Below, one piece after another: positions 43,126 through 52,500 of a stretch of DNA of 64,000 bases (its first letter is position 1; every line of letters begins with the position of its first letter). The DNA is taken from contig CAJLMA010000011.1 in NCBI GenBank assembly GCA_905207705.1, positions 7,839 through 71,838 of the forward strand. The letters are read 5' to 3'. The notes beneath the pieces were generated by a model. That model searched no databases and was not told where the DNA came from. It saw only the letters and a program-made list of their open reading frames with translations. The position numbers were made by a program, and so were the translations under genes. The DNA is from an uncultured Prevotellaceae bacterium (lineage in GTDB: Bacteria > Bacteroidota > Bacteroidia > Bacteroidales > Muribaculaceae).

Positions 43126-43912
43126 AGAATATAGTGACTTGCTGCTCGATGCCATACAATGTGCTCAAGGGGCAGGCAAGGTCATAATGTCTTATTTCCG
43201 CAAGAACGACATCGGTATCCAAGCCAAGCATGGGAATGAAAGCGACATCGTGACGGCAGCCGACAAGGCTTCGGAACGGTTTGTCGTGGATTTCATACAT
43301 GGCAAATATCCCGAGCATTCAATCCTTTCGGAAGAATCGGGGCGTGAAAATCGCGGCTCGGGTTTCTTGTGGGTGGTAGATCCGCTTGACGGGACTACCA
43401 ACTTTAGTGCCGGGTTGCCAAATTTCTGTGTGTCAATAGGTATTTGTCTTGATGGCGAGACTGTCATTGGAGTTGTTTATGATCCATATCTCGGGGAATT
43501 GTTCCATGCGGTGAAAGGCGGAGGAGCTTATCTTAACGGTGAGCGGATATATACCGGCACCAAGCAGAGGCTGGATCGATGTGTCGTCGCTACAGGTTTC
43601 CCGGTTGACAAGGATGTCAATCCCGATAACAATCTTGACAATGTGGCGCGTGTGTTGCCTCTCGTCAGGGGAATGCGGCGCCTTGGAGCGGCCGCCTTGG
43701 ATATTTCTTATGTGGCTGCCGGATTCCTTGATGCCTATTGGGAAATGAACTTGCATGAATGGGATGTGTGCGCAGGCTTGTTGATTGCCAATGAAGCCGG
43801 AGCCAAGCATGACTATTTCAGAGAAGACCGCAATATATCGGTAGTTGTGGGTTCTCCTTGTGTGGAGGCCGAACTTTTACCTTTGTTGTCAAGGACAAAA
43901 GTGAATGGTTGA
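43115..43912 (+). CDS. Inositol monophosphatase-family protein
   Basis: A 265-residue enzyme of the IMPase/FBPase/CysQ superfamily. Metal ligands are Glu73-Glu74 (SEES), Asp89, Asp92 (WVVDPLDGTTNF, 86-97) and an Asp in NLHEWDVCAG near 216. It dephosphorylates a sugar, inositol or nucleotide phosphate. Start ATG 43115 overlaps the Lrp gene by 11 bp, so the two are coupled. The two dyad cassettes follow downstream. Confidence 0.92.
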   Translation: MTDEEYSDLLLDAIQCAQGAGKVIMSYFRKNDIGIQAKHGNESDIVTAADKASERFVVDFIHGKYPEHSILSEESGRENRGSGFLWVVDPLDGTTNFSAGLPNFCVSIGICLDGETVIGVVYDPYLGELFHAVKGGGAYLNGERIYTGTKQRLDRCVVATGFPVDKDVNPDNNLDNVARVLPLVRGMRRLGAAALDISYVAAGFLDAYWEMNLHEWDVCAGLLIANEAGAKHDYFREDRNISVVVGSPCVEAELLPLLSRTKVNG

Positions 43913-43985
43913 GCTTGATTCTGCTAAGGTTTGTGCAATGGAGCAAGCAGAAGCGTTCTATAAAGATGTGTGATAGATAAGCTGT

Positions 43986-44034
43986 AAAATAAGCAAGCTT
44001 GTTTCGCACATTGCGCTCAACTTGCACTACTTTG
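43986..44034 (+). promoter_or_regulatory. Dyad-promoter cassette, copy C (upstream copy before trpS)
   Basis: Inverted repeat AAAATAAGC-AA-GCTTGTTTC (43986-44005, 7 of 9 pairs), then CATTGCGCTCAA (44009-44020), CTTGCAC, and a shortened -7 box TACTTTG (44028-44034). It is 80 bp upstream of copy D and probably weaker or decayed. Confidence 0.65.
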
Positions 44035-44062
44035 GATAAGATAGGCTGCGTTTCGGCAGTGA

Positions 44063-44115
44063 AAAAAATGAACTTGTTCATTTTTTGTCATTGCGCTCAA
44101 CTTGCACTATCTTTG
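44063..44115 (+). promoter_or_regulatory. Dyad-promoter cassette, copy D (trpS promoter)
   Basis: Perfect 11-bp inverted repeat AAAAAATGAAC-TT-GTTCATTTTTT (44063-44086), then CATTGCGCTCAA (44089-44100), CTTGCAC and -7 box TATCTTTG (44108-44115). trpS starts 90 bp downstream. Confidence 0.75.
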
Positions 44116-44204
44116 CACCCACTAAGCATTTTGCCGGAGTAAGGGGCGAAATGCGTGTAGTTGTGGAATATAAAGAATTTATTATAGGTTCATAGAATCG
44201 ATTT

Positions 44205-45272
44205 ATGAAAGAAATTGTATTGAGCGGTATCCGAGCTACCGGGCAGTTGCATTTGGGAAATTATTTCGGAGCCTTGCGCAAATTTGTGATGATGCAGGAT
44301 GATCCGGAGAGCAAATATGAAAATTATTTCTTTATTGCCGATTATCACGCTCTGACAACCAGTCCTGATCCTGATTCTTTGCATGCAAATGTAAAGAGCA
44401 TATTGTCGGAATATCTTGCAGCCGGTCTCGATCCTGAGAAATCGACACTTTTCGTACAGAGCGATGTGCCTGAAATTCCGGAAATGTACTTGCTGCTTAA
44501 CATGCATGTGGGCATAGGGGAGCTTATGCGCACAGCCTCGTTCAAGGACAAGGCAAGGAAGCAATTGGGAATAAAGGGAGATGACAATGATGACAATATA
44601 GAGAAGGAAATCATAGGCAACAATTCCAACAAGCGTGTAAATGCAGGTTTGTTGACTTATCCTACGCTCATGGCTGTCGACATATTGATACAGAAGGCTA
44701 CGAAAGTGCCGGTAGGAAAGGATCAAGAACAACATCTTGAATTGACGCGCCGGTTTGCCCGTCGTTTCAATTCGTTTTATGGTGTAGACTATTTTCCGGA
44801 ACCGACCAATTTTGATTTTGGAGGAGAGCCAGTGAAAGTTCCCGGCCTTGACGGGTCTGGTAAAATGGGCAAGTCGGAGGGCAATTGCATTTATTTGCTT
44901 GATGAAGAAAAGACATTGCGTAAGAAAGTGATGCGCGCTGTTACCGATGAAGGCCCAAAGGCTCCAAACTCGCCCATAAGCGAGCCTATCCAGAATCTGT
45001 TTACCCTTCTTAAACTTGTGGCTACTCCCGACAAGGTGCAATATTTCATCGATGCCTACAATGATTGCTCGATAAGATACGGTGACTTGAAAAAGGAACT
45101 TGCCGAGGATATATTGAAAATCACTACTCCCATACGTGAACGCATCATCGACATTCGGAATGATGACCAATATTTGGCGCGTGTGCTGAAGATGGGTGCT
45201 GAAAAGGCACGGGAAAATGCTTCAAAGACATTGCGCGACGTACGCGAGATAATGGGCATACGCCATTTCTGA
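44205..45272 (+). CDS. trpS: Tryptophan--tRNA ligase
   Basis: A 355-residue class I aminoacyl-tRNA synthetase. The HIGH-type motif is TGQLHLGNYFG (12-22), and the KMSKS-type motif is GSGKMGKSEGN near 220. VLSGIRATGQLHLGNY is typical of TrpRS. It charges tRNA-Trp in the cytoplasm. The gene is preceded by two copies of the dyad-promoter cassette. It has an insertion rich in Asp and Asn (GDDNDDNIEKEIIGNNSNKR, about 125-144), unlike short bacterial TrpRS but common in Bacteroidota. Confidence 0.96.
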   Translation: MKEIVLSGIRATGQLHLGNYFGALRKFVMMQDDPESKYENYFFIADYHALTTSPDPDSLHANVKSILSEYLAAGLDPEKSTLFVQSDVPEIPEMYLLLNMHVGIGELMRTASFKDKARKQLGIKGDDNDDNIEKEIIGNNSNKRVNAGLLTYPTLMAVDILIQKATKVPVGKDQEQHLELTRRFARRFNSFYGVDYFPEPTNFDFGGEPVKVPGLDGSGKMGKSEGNCIYLLDEEKTLRKKVMRAVTDEGPKAPNSPISEPIQNLFTLLKLVATPDKVQYFIDAYNDCSIRYGDLKKELAEDILKITTPIRERIIDIRNDDQYLARVLKMGAEKARENASKTLRDVREIMGIRHF

Positions 45273-45416
45273 TTGAAGAATCTTTCATTGCAAGTATAAG
45301 GGGCATTGTTGTTCAATAAGGACGATGATGCTCCTTTTCAATGGTTGATGCAACTGCGTGAAATGTGTTTTGGATTGAATAATGCCGGTCGAGTTCAAAT
45401 AATGGAAAAATTGAGC

Positions 45417-45424
45417 TATATTTG
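45417..45424 (+). promoter_or_regulatory. -7 box of ddh
   Basis: TATATTTG matches TAnnTTTG; a TTC at 45394-45396 lies 20 nt upstream in the -33 place. ddh starts 62 bp downstream. Confidence 0.6.
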
Positions 45425-45485
45425 CAACACTTTTCCGACTTATCGGTCAAAATAATAACCAAGTATAATAAAAATATCATTTTTT

Positions 45486-46382
45486 ATGGAAAAATTTAAG
45501 GCTGCCATAGTTGGGTATGGCAATATAGGGAAATATGTACTTGATGCGTTGAAGGCTTCTCCCGATTTTGAAATCGCCGGAATAGTTCGTCGCAGTGTTG
45601 CAAATAATCCTGCCGAATTGAACGGTTTCAATGTCGTTACCGATATAACAGATCTTGGTCATGTGGACGTAGCCATACTTTGCACACCGACTCGTGAAGT
45701 TGAAAAATATGCAACCCAATATCTGGCCTGCGGCATAAACACAGTAGACAGTTTTGACATACATACCGATGTGTGCGGCTTGCGCAACCGTCTTGACGCA
45801 ATTGCAAAGGCACACGGGACAAAGGCCGTAATTTCGGCCGGATGGGATCCGGGCAGTGATTCGGTCGTAAGGGCATTGATGCAGGCTGCTGCTCCGAATG
45901 GTGTAACTTATACCAACTTTGGCCCGGGCATGAGCATGGGTCACAGTGTAGCTGTTCGCTCGAAAGCCGGAGTAAAGGATGCTTTGTCGATGACTATTCC
46001 GTTGGGTACGGGCATACATCGACGCATGGTATATGTAGAACTTGAAGAGGGTGCCGATTTTGCCGCTGTTGTAAAGGCTGTTAAGGAAGACCCTTATTTC
46101 TCGTCGGATGAGACTCATGTGATGCAGGTGCCGAGCGTGAATGAATTGCGCGACATGGGACATGGTGTTCACATGGAGCGCAAAGGTGTATCGGGACTTA
46201 CTCACAATCAGCGTCTTGAATTCTCGATGAGCATCAACAATCCTGCTCTTACGGCTCAAATGCTTGTAAACGTGGCTCGCGCATCTTTCAAGCAAGCTCC
46301 GGGCGCTTATACAATGATTGAAATTCCGGTTATCGACTTGTTGCCGGGCGATCGCGATGAGCTTATAAAACACCTTGTGTGA
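45486..46382 (+). CDS. ddh: Diaminopimelate dehydrogenase
   Basis: A 298-residue NADP-dependent enzyme that aminates L-2-amino-6-oxopimelate to meso-diaminopimelate in one step, for lysine and peptidoglycan synthesis. The N-terminal dinucleotide motif is IVGYGNIGKYVL. NTVDSFDIHTDV, AGWDPGSDSV and NFGPGMSMGHSVAVRSKAGV are typical of Ddh. The length equals known enzymes. Single gene with its own promoter and a downstream hairpin. Confidence 0.96.
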   Translation: MEKFKAAIVGYGNIGKYVLDALKASPDFEIAGIVRRSVANNPAELNGFNVVTDITDLGHVDVAILCTPTREVEKYATQYLACGINTVDSFDIHTDVCGLRNRLDAIAKAHGTKAVISAGWDPGSDSVVRALMQAAAPNGVTYTNFGPGMSMGHSVAVRSKAGVKDALSMTIPLGTGIHRRMVYVELEEGADFAAVVKAVKEDPYFSSDETHVMQVPSVNELRDMGHGVHMERKGVSGLTHNQRLEFSMSINNPALTAQMLVNVARASFKQAPGAYTMIEIPVIDLLPGDRDELIKHLV

Positions 46383-46426
46383 TAGGCTTTACACAAGCCA
46401 TAGACGATTTTAGCTTGTAGATATAA

Positions 46427-46463
46427 AAACGGGTAGCTCTTTGTCTAAGAGCCGCCCGTTTCT
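46427..46463 (+). terminator. Terminator after ddh
   Basis: AAACGGG (46427-46433) with CCCGTTT (46455-46461), and inner GCTCTT/AAGAGC. A short T-rich end follows. The remaining 46464-46616 stretch shows nothing. Confidence 0.75.
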
Positions 46464-46617
46464 CATATCGGGGATTAACGTAGTCAGTGTAAATGGTTGT
46501 GGTGTAAGTTCTTTGTAGGGAAGCGATTTATCGCTTCTAAAACAGTGTGCGTATGCAACCACATACAGGTAGTTCACGAATATTCAATTCTAAATAATGT
46601 TTGATATATAGGATAAA

Positions 46618-46647
46618 AAAAAGTCCGGGATGTTTCCCGGACTTTTT
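46618..46647 (-). terminator. Terminator after the PCMD protein gene
   Basis: Perfect stem AAAAAGTCCGGG (46618-46629) with CCCGGACTTTTT (46636-46647), 6-nt loop. On the minus strand it is followed by further T residues. Confidence 0.9.
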
Positions 46648-46669
46648 CATATTTTGGCATCTGTAGTTA

Positions 46670-48379
46670 TTACTTAACAACGGCCTTTACAGTAGCATCG
46701 CTTGTGCGAACGATGTATATGCCTGTCGGCAAAACAATTTCGGCATTGCCGTTAACAGCAGCAGTCTTTACAAGCTGACCTGCGATATTGTAAATGTAGG
46801 CATCGCCGGTGTAACCGTTGATTACCACTGCACCCGAAGTGCCATAAATCGTTGCAGCATTGTCGATGACATCGTTTACAGAATCACTCTTGTCGCTTTT
46901 GAATGTAACTACGATAGGCATTACTTGAGTGTTCGCAGGATAATCCATATACCACGACACGTTGATTGTCATGTTAACTTTGTCGTCGGCGCTGATTGTT
47001 CCTTCAAGCACTACTCCGGCATGAATAACTCCGTTCAACAACGACATGTCTTCGGCAGTGCCTGCATAGTTAGTAGCACCGTTTTCACCTTCGGTCATTG
47101 TAACGCCTTCAAGAACGATGTCTCCTACAGGACCAAGGTCGCCGAGCGTGAGGTTTGGAAGTGAGAATGTGCAAGTGCCGTCACCGTTGTCGGTGATTGT
47201 GACTGTTGCTTCTTGGTCGGTAACGATAGGAGTACCCATTGTTACAGAGAGGTATCCCGGATAGTCGGTCGATTCACCTGTGGCGGCTGCGCTCTCGTAG
47301 GTCAAAGTATAGGTGTGCGAAGTTTCACCGTCAACGTCTTCACCGCCTTGGTTTGTAACAGTGATGGTAACGATATTGCCGTTTACAGCAACTTCAGCTT
47401 CGGCAAAGCGACCTTTGGTTGTGGCAACTACTGCGCTTGCTTCGGCAGGAGCAGCACCTTCCATTGCATATTCGTATGTGCCATCTTCAAGAGCTACTTC
47501 TTCGCCGTCAACAGTAAGAGCCGAAAGGGTAGAGTAATATATCAACTTTACGTTGTCGGCAGTCAATGTGTTGTTTGTTCCAAGGTTGGCACGATTGAAA
47601 TAATCTGATGCCGAGATGATGATGTTGATTTTCTCAGGAGCGTTTTCCGAAACGTATTCGATAGGATATACGACATTTGTCCATTCGGCAACACTACCTT
47701 CGATATAATTTTCTGATTTTGCGATTAATTCAAAGTCATCTGATTTTGTAACACCGTCGGTAATCATTCCGAGCACGTCCTTTTCGCGGTCGATCATAGT
47801 AGTTTCAACAGGCGAACTGCTCAATCCGGTGGTTACAGTCGATGAAGTTTGTCCTTTCCAAGCATAGAAGATTACCGATGCAACTTCGTTGGGATTATAG
47901 CTTCCGCTTGAGGGCTCTTCGGTTGCAAGTGTGCGCTTTATGTCCAATGAGATGGCATCGGGCCTGTAAGTGAAAGCAAGGCTTCCGTAAGAGCCCCCGT
48001 CGCTGGTATCTTCGGGCTTGCCGACGTTGGTAATGTCACCATAAGCCCATGAGGAGCCGAGTGTGATATAACCCGGAGCGGTAGCTCCGATGCCAAGCAT
48101 TCCTGCAAAAAGGTTTTCCATTCTTACTGAATATCCGTCTGCATTATTTTCTGGGTCGGAATCTGTGTCTTGGAAAACAAGGGGGGCTTTAACGTCTAAA
48201 ATGAAAAATTTATATACGTTTGAGGCCATCCAACCTTGAGGCTGGATGCTTACTACATGTTCCCCGTCAGGCAAACAATCGACCCACTCGCCATCAAAAT
48301 TGCCGTTAGGCAGTTGTTGTGCAATGGCTCCGGCCGAAACAAGCACAGCTGTGCAAAGTGTGTAAAATTTTTTGTTCAT
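46670..48379 (-). CDS. Secreted PCMD/calycin-like protein with sorting tail
   Basis: A 569-residue secreted protein. Signal peptide about 1-20 (cut after AIA). Residues about 25-290 resemble the PCMD carbohydrate-metabolism-like domain (LPNGNFDGEWV, GYSVRMENLFAG). An Ig-like linker follows. About 385-520 resemble the calycin-like domain of Bacteroidota lipoproteins. The last 45 residues (YIYNIAGQLVKTAAV, GIYIVRTSDATVKAVVK) are a type IX-like sorting domain. The ATG 48379 begins the signal peptide; the frame is open to 48514. It may bind or process host or dietary glycans; no enzyme motif is visible. Confidence 0.85.
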   Translation of the reverse strand: MNKKFYTLCTAVLVSAGAIAQQLPNGNFDGEWVDCLPDGEHVVSIQPQGWMASNVYKFFILDVKAPLVFQDTDSDPENNADGYSVRMENLFAGMLGIGATAPGYITLGSSWAYGDITNVGKPEDTSDGGSYGSLAFTYRPDAISLDIKRTLATEEPSSGSYNPNEVASVIFYAWKGQTSSTVTTGLSSSPVETTMIDREKDVLGMITDGVTKSDDFELIAKSENYIEGSVAEWTNVVYPIEYVSENAPEKINIIISASDYFNRANLGTNNTLTADNVKLIYYSTLSALTVDGEEVALEDGTYEYAMEGAAPAEASAVVATTKGRFAEAEVAVNGNIVTITVTNQGGEDVDGETSHTYTLTYESAAATGESTDYPGYLSVTMGTPIVTDQEATVTITDNGDGTCTFSLPNLTLGDLGPVGDIVLEGVTMTEGENGATNYAGTAEDMSLLNGVIHAGVVLEGTISADDKVNMTINVSWYMDYPANTQVMPIVVTFKSDKSDSVNDVIDNAATIYGTSGAVVINGYTGDAYIYNIAGQLVKTAAVNGNAEIVLPTGIYIVRTSDATVKAVVK

Positions 48380-48420
48380 AAATGATAATTTAAAATTAAA
48401 TCCAATTTCAAAAAGCGGTG

Positions 48421-48428
48421 CAAAATTA
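48421..48428 (-). promoter_or_regulatory. -7 box of the PCMD protein gene
   Basis: Minus strand TAATTTTG, 42 bp upstream of the ATG at 48379. No TTG at the -33 position. Confidence 0.5.
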
Positions 48429-48517
48429 ATAAAAATATGTGTTTTGAATATAAAAAAGCATTGAAAAATAGATATATACTGCCAAAAAACCAAGGAATTG
48501 TAACATTTGAACAAAAT

Positions 48518-51500
48518 TTAGCGCAACCATTGGGACAGCTCTTCGGGTGAAAATCCCTTGCGCGCAGCGTAGTCTTTTTTCTGCTCGTCGCTTATTGTTC
48601 CCACCATGAAGTACCGGCTTTCGGGGTGTGCTATTATCAGTCCGCAAGTGCTTGATGCCGGGGACATGGCTCCGTTTTCGGTAATTTTTATTTCAGAATC
48701 AGCAAGAGGCATTATGTCATCGATGTCGAATATTATGCTTTGGTCGGGCAATGAGGGATAGCCTACGGCAGGGCGTATGCCTTGGTATTTGCCATGCAGC
48801 AGGTTGGCCGGGGTTGGCTCTTCGGTGGCCGAATATCCCCAGTGGCGAGTGCGTATGCGGTAGTGAAGCAGTTCGGTGGCCGCTTCGACGAGACGGTCGG
48901 CGATGGTCTGGATGAGCAATGCTTCATATTCCTCGCCTTTGGCCTTGCGATATTCTATGATGCGTTCAATTTGTTTCCCTGTCGATACTGCAAATGTGCC
49001 GATGAAATCGGTCTTACCGGATTTGGCAGGGGCAATGAAGTCGGCCAGAGCCAGTGTGTGTGAACCTCCGCCGTCAAGATGTTGCTGTCGGAGTGTGGGT
49101 AAGACAACTTTTCGACCTTCCGGTGTGGATATTATTATGTCGTCCCCCTCTGAAACGGCTTCCCACAATCCGTAGGTGGCTTTGATACTGTCGTTGGCCG
49201 CATCGATGAGGTAGGCCAGCATCTTTTGAGCCTCTTTGTACAGCTGCATGGCTTGTGCTGCACGGTTTATGTCGGCATGTCCGTGACCGGCCAGCCAAGA
49301 GGCCTTGCAGCAGTCGCATCCTTTTACATTGGCTATTTCGGCCATGTCGCCACCGAGTTTCCAAGCAGAGAAGAATGCTTTCCAGTTGATGTATTCGGCA
49401 GCTTCGCTCACTGTAATACTGTCGTGATGTACGCCAAGTGGGGTTGAAGGCTTTGCCGGAGAAAATTCAAGGTTTAACCTCTTGTCTCTTGCTTCCGAAA
49501 GTAGCATTAAACTGTGGCTTTCGGCATATTTCATGCGTATTTGCGCATAATGCGAGTTTAACTTGTCGATGAAATTCTTTTTATCGGATAAAAGCCGTTT
49601 TGCAACAGAGGGCAATGTCGCAGCGTCGCGTGTGTGAATTACCGGCCCGTGATAAAGAGGTGCGATTTTCACAGCCGTATGGATGTCGGATGTCGTTGCG
49701 CCGCCTACGAAAAGCGGTATGTCGATGTTACGTTCCTCCAAGGATTTGGCTACATGGCACATTTCTTCGAGCGATGGAGTTATGAGTCCGCTTAGGCCGA
49801 TTAAGTCGGCATTTTCGGATATTGCGGTATCAATTATCTTGTCGGCGGGCACCATTACGCCGAGGTCGGTTACGTCATATCCGTTGCAGCGCATGATTAT
49901 TGCGACAATATTTTTCCCTATGTCGTGTACGTCCCCTTTTACTGTGGCGAGAACCATTTTCCCGGCACGGGCGTTGTTCTCCGACCGGCGTTCGGCCTCT
50001 ATGAATGGTGTGAGCTTGTTGACGGCAAGTTTCATCGTCCTTGCACTTTTCACGACTTGAGGAAGGAACATCTTACCTTCTCCAAATAGCTTGCCCACAC
50101 GATCCATGCCTTTCATCAATGGGCCGTCGATGATGCTTATTGCCGAATCTCCATTTGATAATGCCTGTTCGAGAAGTTCTTCAAGACCCTCGGTGGAACC
50201 TTGCACGACGAGTTGTTCAAGCCTTTGCGAGACGCTGAGGTTGTCATTGCCGGTGACGGTTTCATGCTTTGCCGTTGCATCGGGGCTTTGTTTTTCTTTT
50301 ATTTCGGCAGCTTTCCCCACAAGGCGGTCGGTAGCGTCGGCAGTGCGGTTGAAAATCACGTCTTCGATGATGGTGCGCAAATCTGCCGGAATATTATCGT
50401 ATGGCATGGCCGATGCTGCGTTGACAATAGCCATGTCGAGTCCCCGTGCGATGGCGTGGAACAAGAATACCGAGTGCATTGCCTTTCGCACGAAATTGTT
50501 TCCTCTGAACGAGAATGACAGATTGCTTATTCCTCCGCTCACTTTTGCTCCGGGGAGGTTTCCTTTAATCCATTCCACGGCCTTGAGAAAGTCGAGGGCA
50601 TAGTCGGCGTGCTGCTCGATGCCTGTGGCAATGGCAAGGACATTTGGGTCGAATATGATGTCTTGGGGATTGAAGTCAAGTCGGGATACGAGCAGCTCGT
50701 AAGCCCTGCGGCACACTTCTATTTTCCTCTCGAACGTGTCGGCCTGTCCGGTTTCGTCGAAAGCCATCACGACAACGGCGGCTCCCATGTCGCGAATGTA
50801 GCGAGCCTTGTCGATGAATACCTGTTCGCCATCTTTCAGGCTTATTGAATTTATGATACCTTTGCCTTGCAATTCTTTTAATCCGGCAGTTATTACTTCC
50901 CAGTTGGAGGAGTCAATCATTATCGGGACTTTGGCCACATCGGGATCGGATGCCACGAGTCGCAGGAAGTGGGTCATCTCGCGTGGAGCGTCGAGCATGG
51001 CATCGTCCATGTTCACGTCGATTATCTGAGCTCCGTTATCTACCTGTTTTCTTGCTATAGACAGGGCTTCGTCATAATTTTTCTCATTTATCAGCCGCAG
51101 GAATTTACGGCTTCCTGCCACGTTGCACCGTTCGCCTATGTTTACGAAGTTTCGTTCGGGCATTACCACCATGCTTTCAAGACCCGAAAGCGCGAGCCTG
51201 TTTCTATGACGGCGGCCGATGGGCCTTGGCTTTGCATCCTGCGCAATGGCTGCAATGGCCCGGATGTGTTCGGGAGTAGTTCCGCAGCAGCCGCCTATGA
51301 TATTGACAAGAGATTTGTCGACAAATGGTTTCATTTGTTCGGCCATCTCCTCGGGTGTTTGGTCATATTCTCCCATTTCGTTGGGCAATCCTGCGTTGGG
51401 ATGCACGCTGACTGCCACAGGCGATTTCATGGCAAGTTCTTCAATCCACTCGGTCATTTTTTTTGCGCCGAAACCGCAATTAAGACCTATGCAGCTCACG

Positions 51501-52213
51501 TTGGCATGTTCTATTGAAGCGAGAAATGCTTCGATAGTTTGTCCGCTCAATGTCCGGCCACTTTCGGTCAACGTGGCCGAGATAATTATTGGCAATTTCT
51601 TGCCTGTGTCGCTCATTACTTTATTTGCAGCCCACAAGGCTGCTTTTGCATTGAGCGTGTCGAATACAGTTTCAATCAATATAATATCGGCACCGCCTTC
51701 CATGAGACCGGCAATTTGGTCGCAATAAGTGCCGGTCAGCTCTTCCCAAGAGATGTTGCGCAATGCAGGATTTTCCACCGATGGAGATATCGACAGGCTT
51801 CTGTTTGTCGGCCCGACGCTTCCTGCCACGAGGCATTTGCGGCCGCATGAGTTGGCGCATTGCCGTGCCAACTGTGCTGCTGCTATGTTTATTTCCTTCA
51901 CCAAGTGGGCAAGCCCGTAGTCGGCAAGGGATATTGCATTTGCGTTGAATGAGTTGGTTTCTATAATATCAGCACCGGCTTCTATGTATGCACGGTGTAT
52001 GCCGGAAATGATTTCGGGCTTGGTGAGGACGAGAATGTCGTTACACCCTTTCAGCGGCTGCTCCCAATTCAAGAAGCGTTCACCCCTGAAGTCATTTTCA
52101 TTAAGCTCGCATTTTTGAATCATTGTACCCATTGCGCCGTCAAGGACGAGGATACGTTGCCCAAGTGAACTGATGAAGTCGTTGTTTGCGTCAAGGCCTG
52201 TATTGATTGCCAT
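48518..52213 (-). CDS. metH: Cobalamin-dependent methionine synthase
   Basis: A 1231-residue four-module enzyme that methylates homocysteine with methyltetrahydrofolate through cobalamin. Modules in order: homocysteine/zinc domain (1-330, ending NIIGGCCGTTPEHIRA), pterin-binding domain (about 350-620), cap plus B12 domain (about 650-890, with the lower-ligand His near 761 in DVHDIGKN), and the AdoMet-reactivation domain (about 900-1231). The length is normal. A TAACTTTG promoter sits 20 bp upstream, so no long leader or cobalamin riboswitch fits before it. Confidence 0.97.
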   Translation of the reverse strand: MAINTGLDANNDFISSLGQRILVLDGAMGTMIQKCELNENDFRGERFLNWEQPLKGCNDILVLTKPEIISGIHRAYIEAGADIIETNSFNANAISLADYGLAHLVKEINIAAAQLARQCANSCGRKCLVAGSVGPTNRSLSISPSVENPALRNISWEELTGTYCDQIAGLMEGGADIILIETVFDTLNAKAALWAANKVMSDTGKKLPIIISATLTESGRTLSGQTIEAFLASIEHANVSCIGLNCGFGAKKMTEWIEELAMKSPVAVSVHPNAGLPNEMGEYDQTPEEMAEQMKPFVDKSLVNIIGGCCGTTPEHIRAIAAIAQDAKPRPIGRRHRNRLALSGLESMVVMPERNFVNIGERCNVAGSRKFLRLINEKNYDEALSIARKQVDNGAQIIDVNMDDAMLDAPREMTHFLRLVASDPDVAKVPIMIDSSNWEVITAGLKELQGKGIINSISLKDGEQVFIDKARYIRDMGAAVVVMAFDETGQADTFERKIEVCRRAYELLVSRLDFNPQDIIFDPNVLAIATGIEQHADYALDFLKAVEWIKGNLPGAKVSGGISNLSFSFRGNNFVRKAMHSVFLFHAIARGLDMAIVNAASAMPYDNIPADLRTIIEDVIFNRTADATDRLVGKAAEIKEKQSPDATAKHETVTGNDNLSVSQRLEQLVVQGSTEGLEELLEQALSNGDSAISIIDGPLMKGMDRVGKLFGEGKMFLPQVVKSARTMKLAVNKLTPFIEAERRSENNARAGKMVLATVKGDVHDIGKNIVAIIMRCNGYDVTDLGVMVPADKIIDTAISENADLIGLSGLITPSLEEMCHVAKSLEERNIDIPLFVGGATTSDIHTAVKIAPLYHGPVIHTRDAATLPSVAKRLLSDKKNFIDKLNSHYAQIRMKYAESHSLMLLSEARDKRLNLEFSPAKPSTPLGVHHDSITVSEAAEYINWKAFFSAWKLGGDMAEIANVKGCDCCKASWLAGHGHADINRAAQAMQLYKEAQKMLAYLIDAANDSIKATYGLWEAVSEGDDIIISTPEGRKVVLPTLRQQHLDGGGSHTLALADFIAPAKSGKTDFIGTFAVSTGKQIERIIEYRKAKGEEYEALLIQTIADRLVEAATELLHYRIRTRHWGYSATEEPTPANLLHGKYQGIRPAVGYPSLPDQSIIFDIDDIMPLADSEIKITENGAMSPASSTCGLIIAHPESRYFMVGTISDEQKKDYAARKGFSPEELSQWLR

Positions 52214-52232
52214 GTGATTTTACAATTTTCGG

Positions 52233-52240
52233 CAAAGTTA
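52233..52240 (-). promoter_or_regulatory. -7 box of metH
   Basis: Minus strand TAACTTTG. The start codon at 52213 is 20 bp downstream, implying a leader of only about a dozen nucleotides. Confidence 0.6.
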
Positions 52241-52463
52241 ATTATAAATGATGTCATAATGCCTTGTAGAATTGAAAAAACACAACATTTACACCATCAT
52301 TAAGTATGTTTCTTGAAGTCGGGGAGGGTTGTTGGCTTTTTTGTAATTCCGTGTGTCAGTGCTGTCATGCGTTGCCGGTGTGGAATTTAGATGTAAATGC
52401 TTTTTTGTTGGTCAAAATAGGATATGTGGCGGCGTGTGTGGTAAAACGGAGCAGAAATGGTGC

Positions 52464-52471
52464 TATATTTG
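52464..52471 (+). promoter_or_regulatory. -7 box of the TolC/HlyD/permease operon
   Basis: TATATTTG matches TAnnTTTG, 29 bp before the first start codon at 52501. Confidence 0.6.
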
Positions 52472-52500
52472 TATGTATATAGGAAAAACATGAAATTGAC

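Noticed and set aside
44190..46373. Long minus-strand open frames opposite trpS and ddh
   Set aside because: They mirror the full length of two clear genes in another frame and have implausible His/Tyr/Arg-rich composition.
52214..52500. Cobalamin riboswitch expected upstream of metH
   Set aside because: The metH promoter box is only 20 bp before the start codon, leaving no room; no B12-box word was seen.
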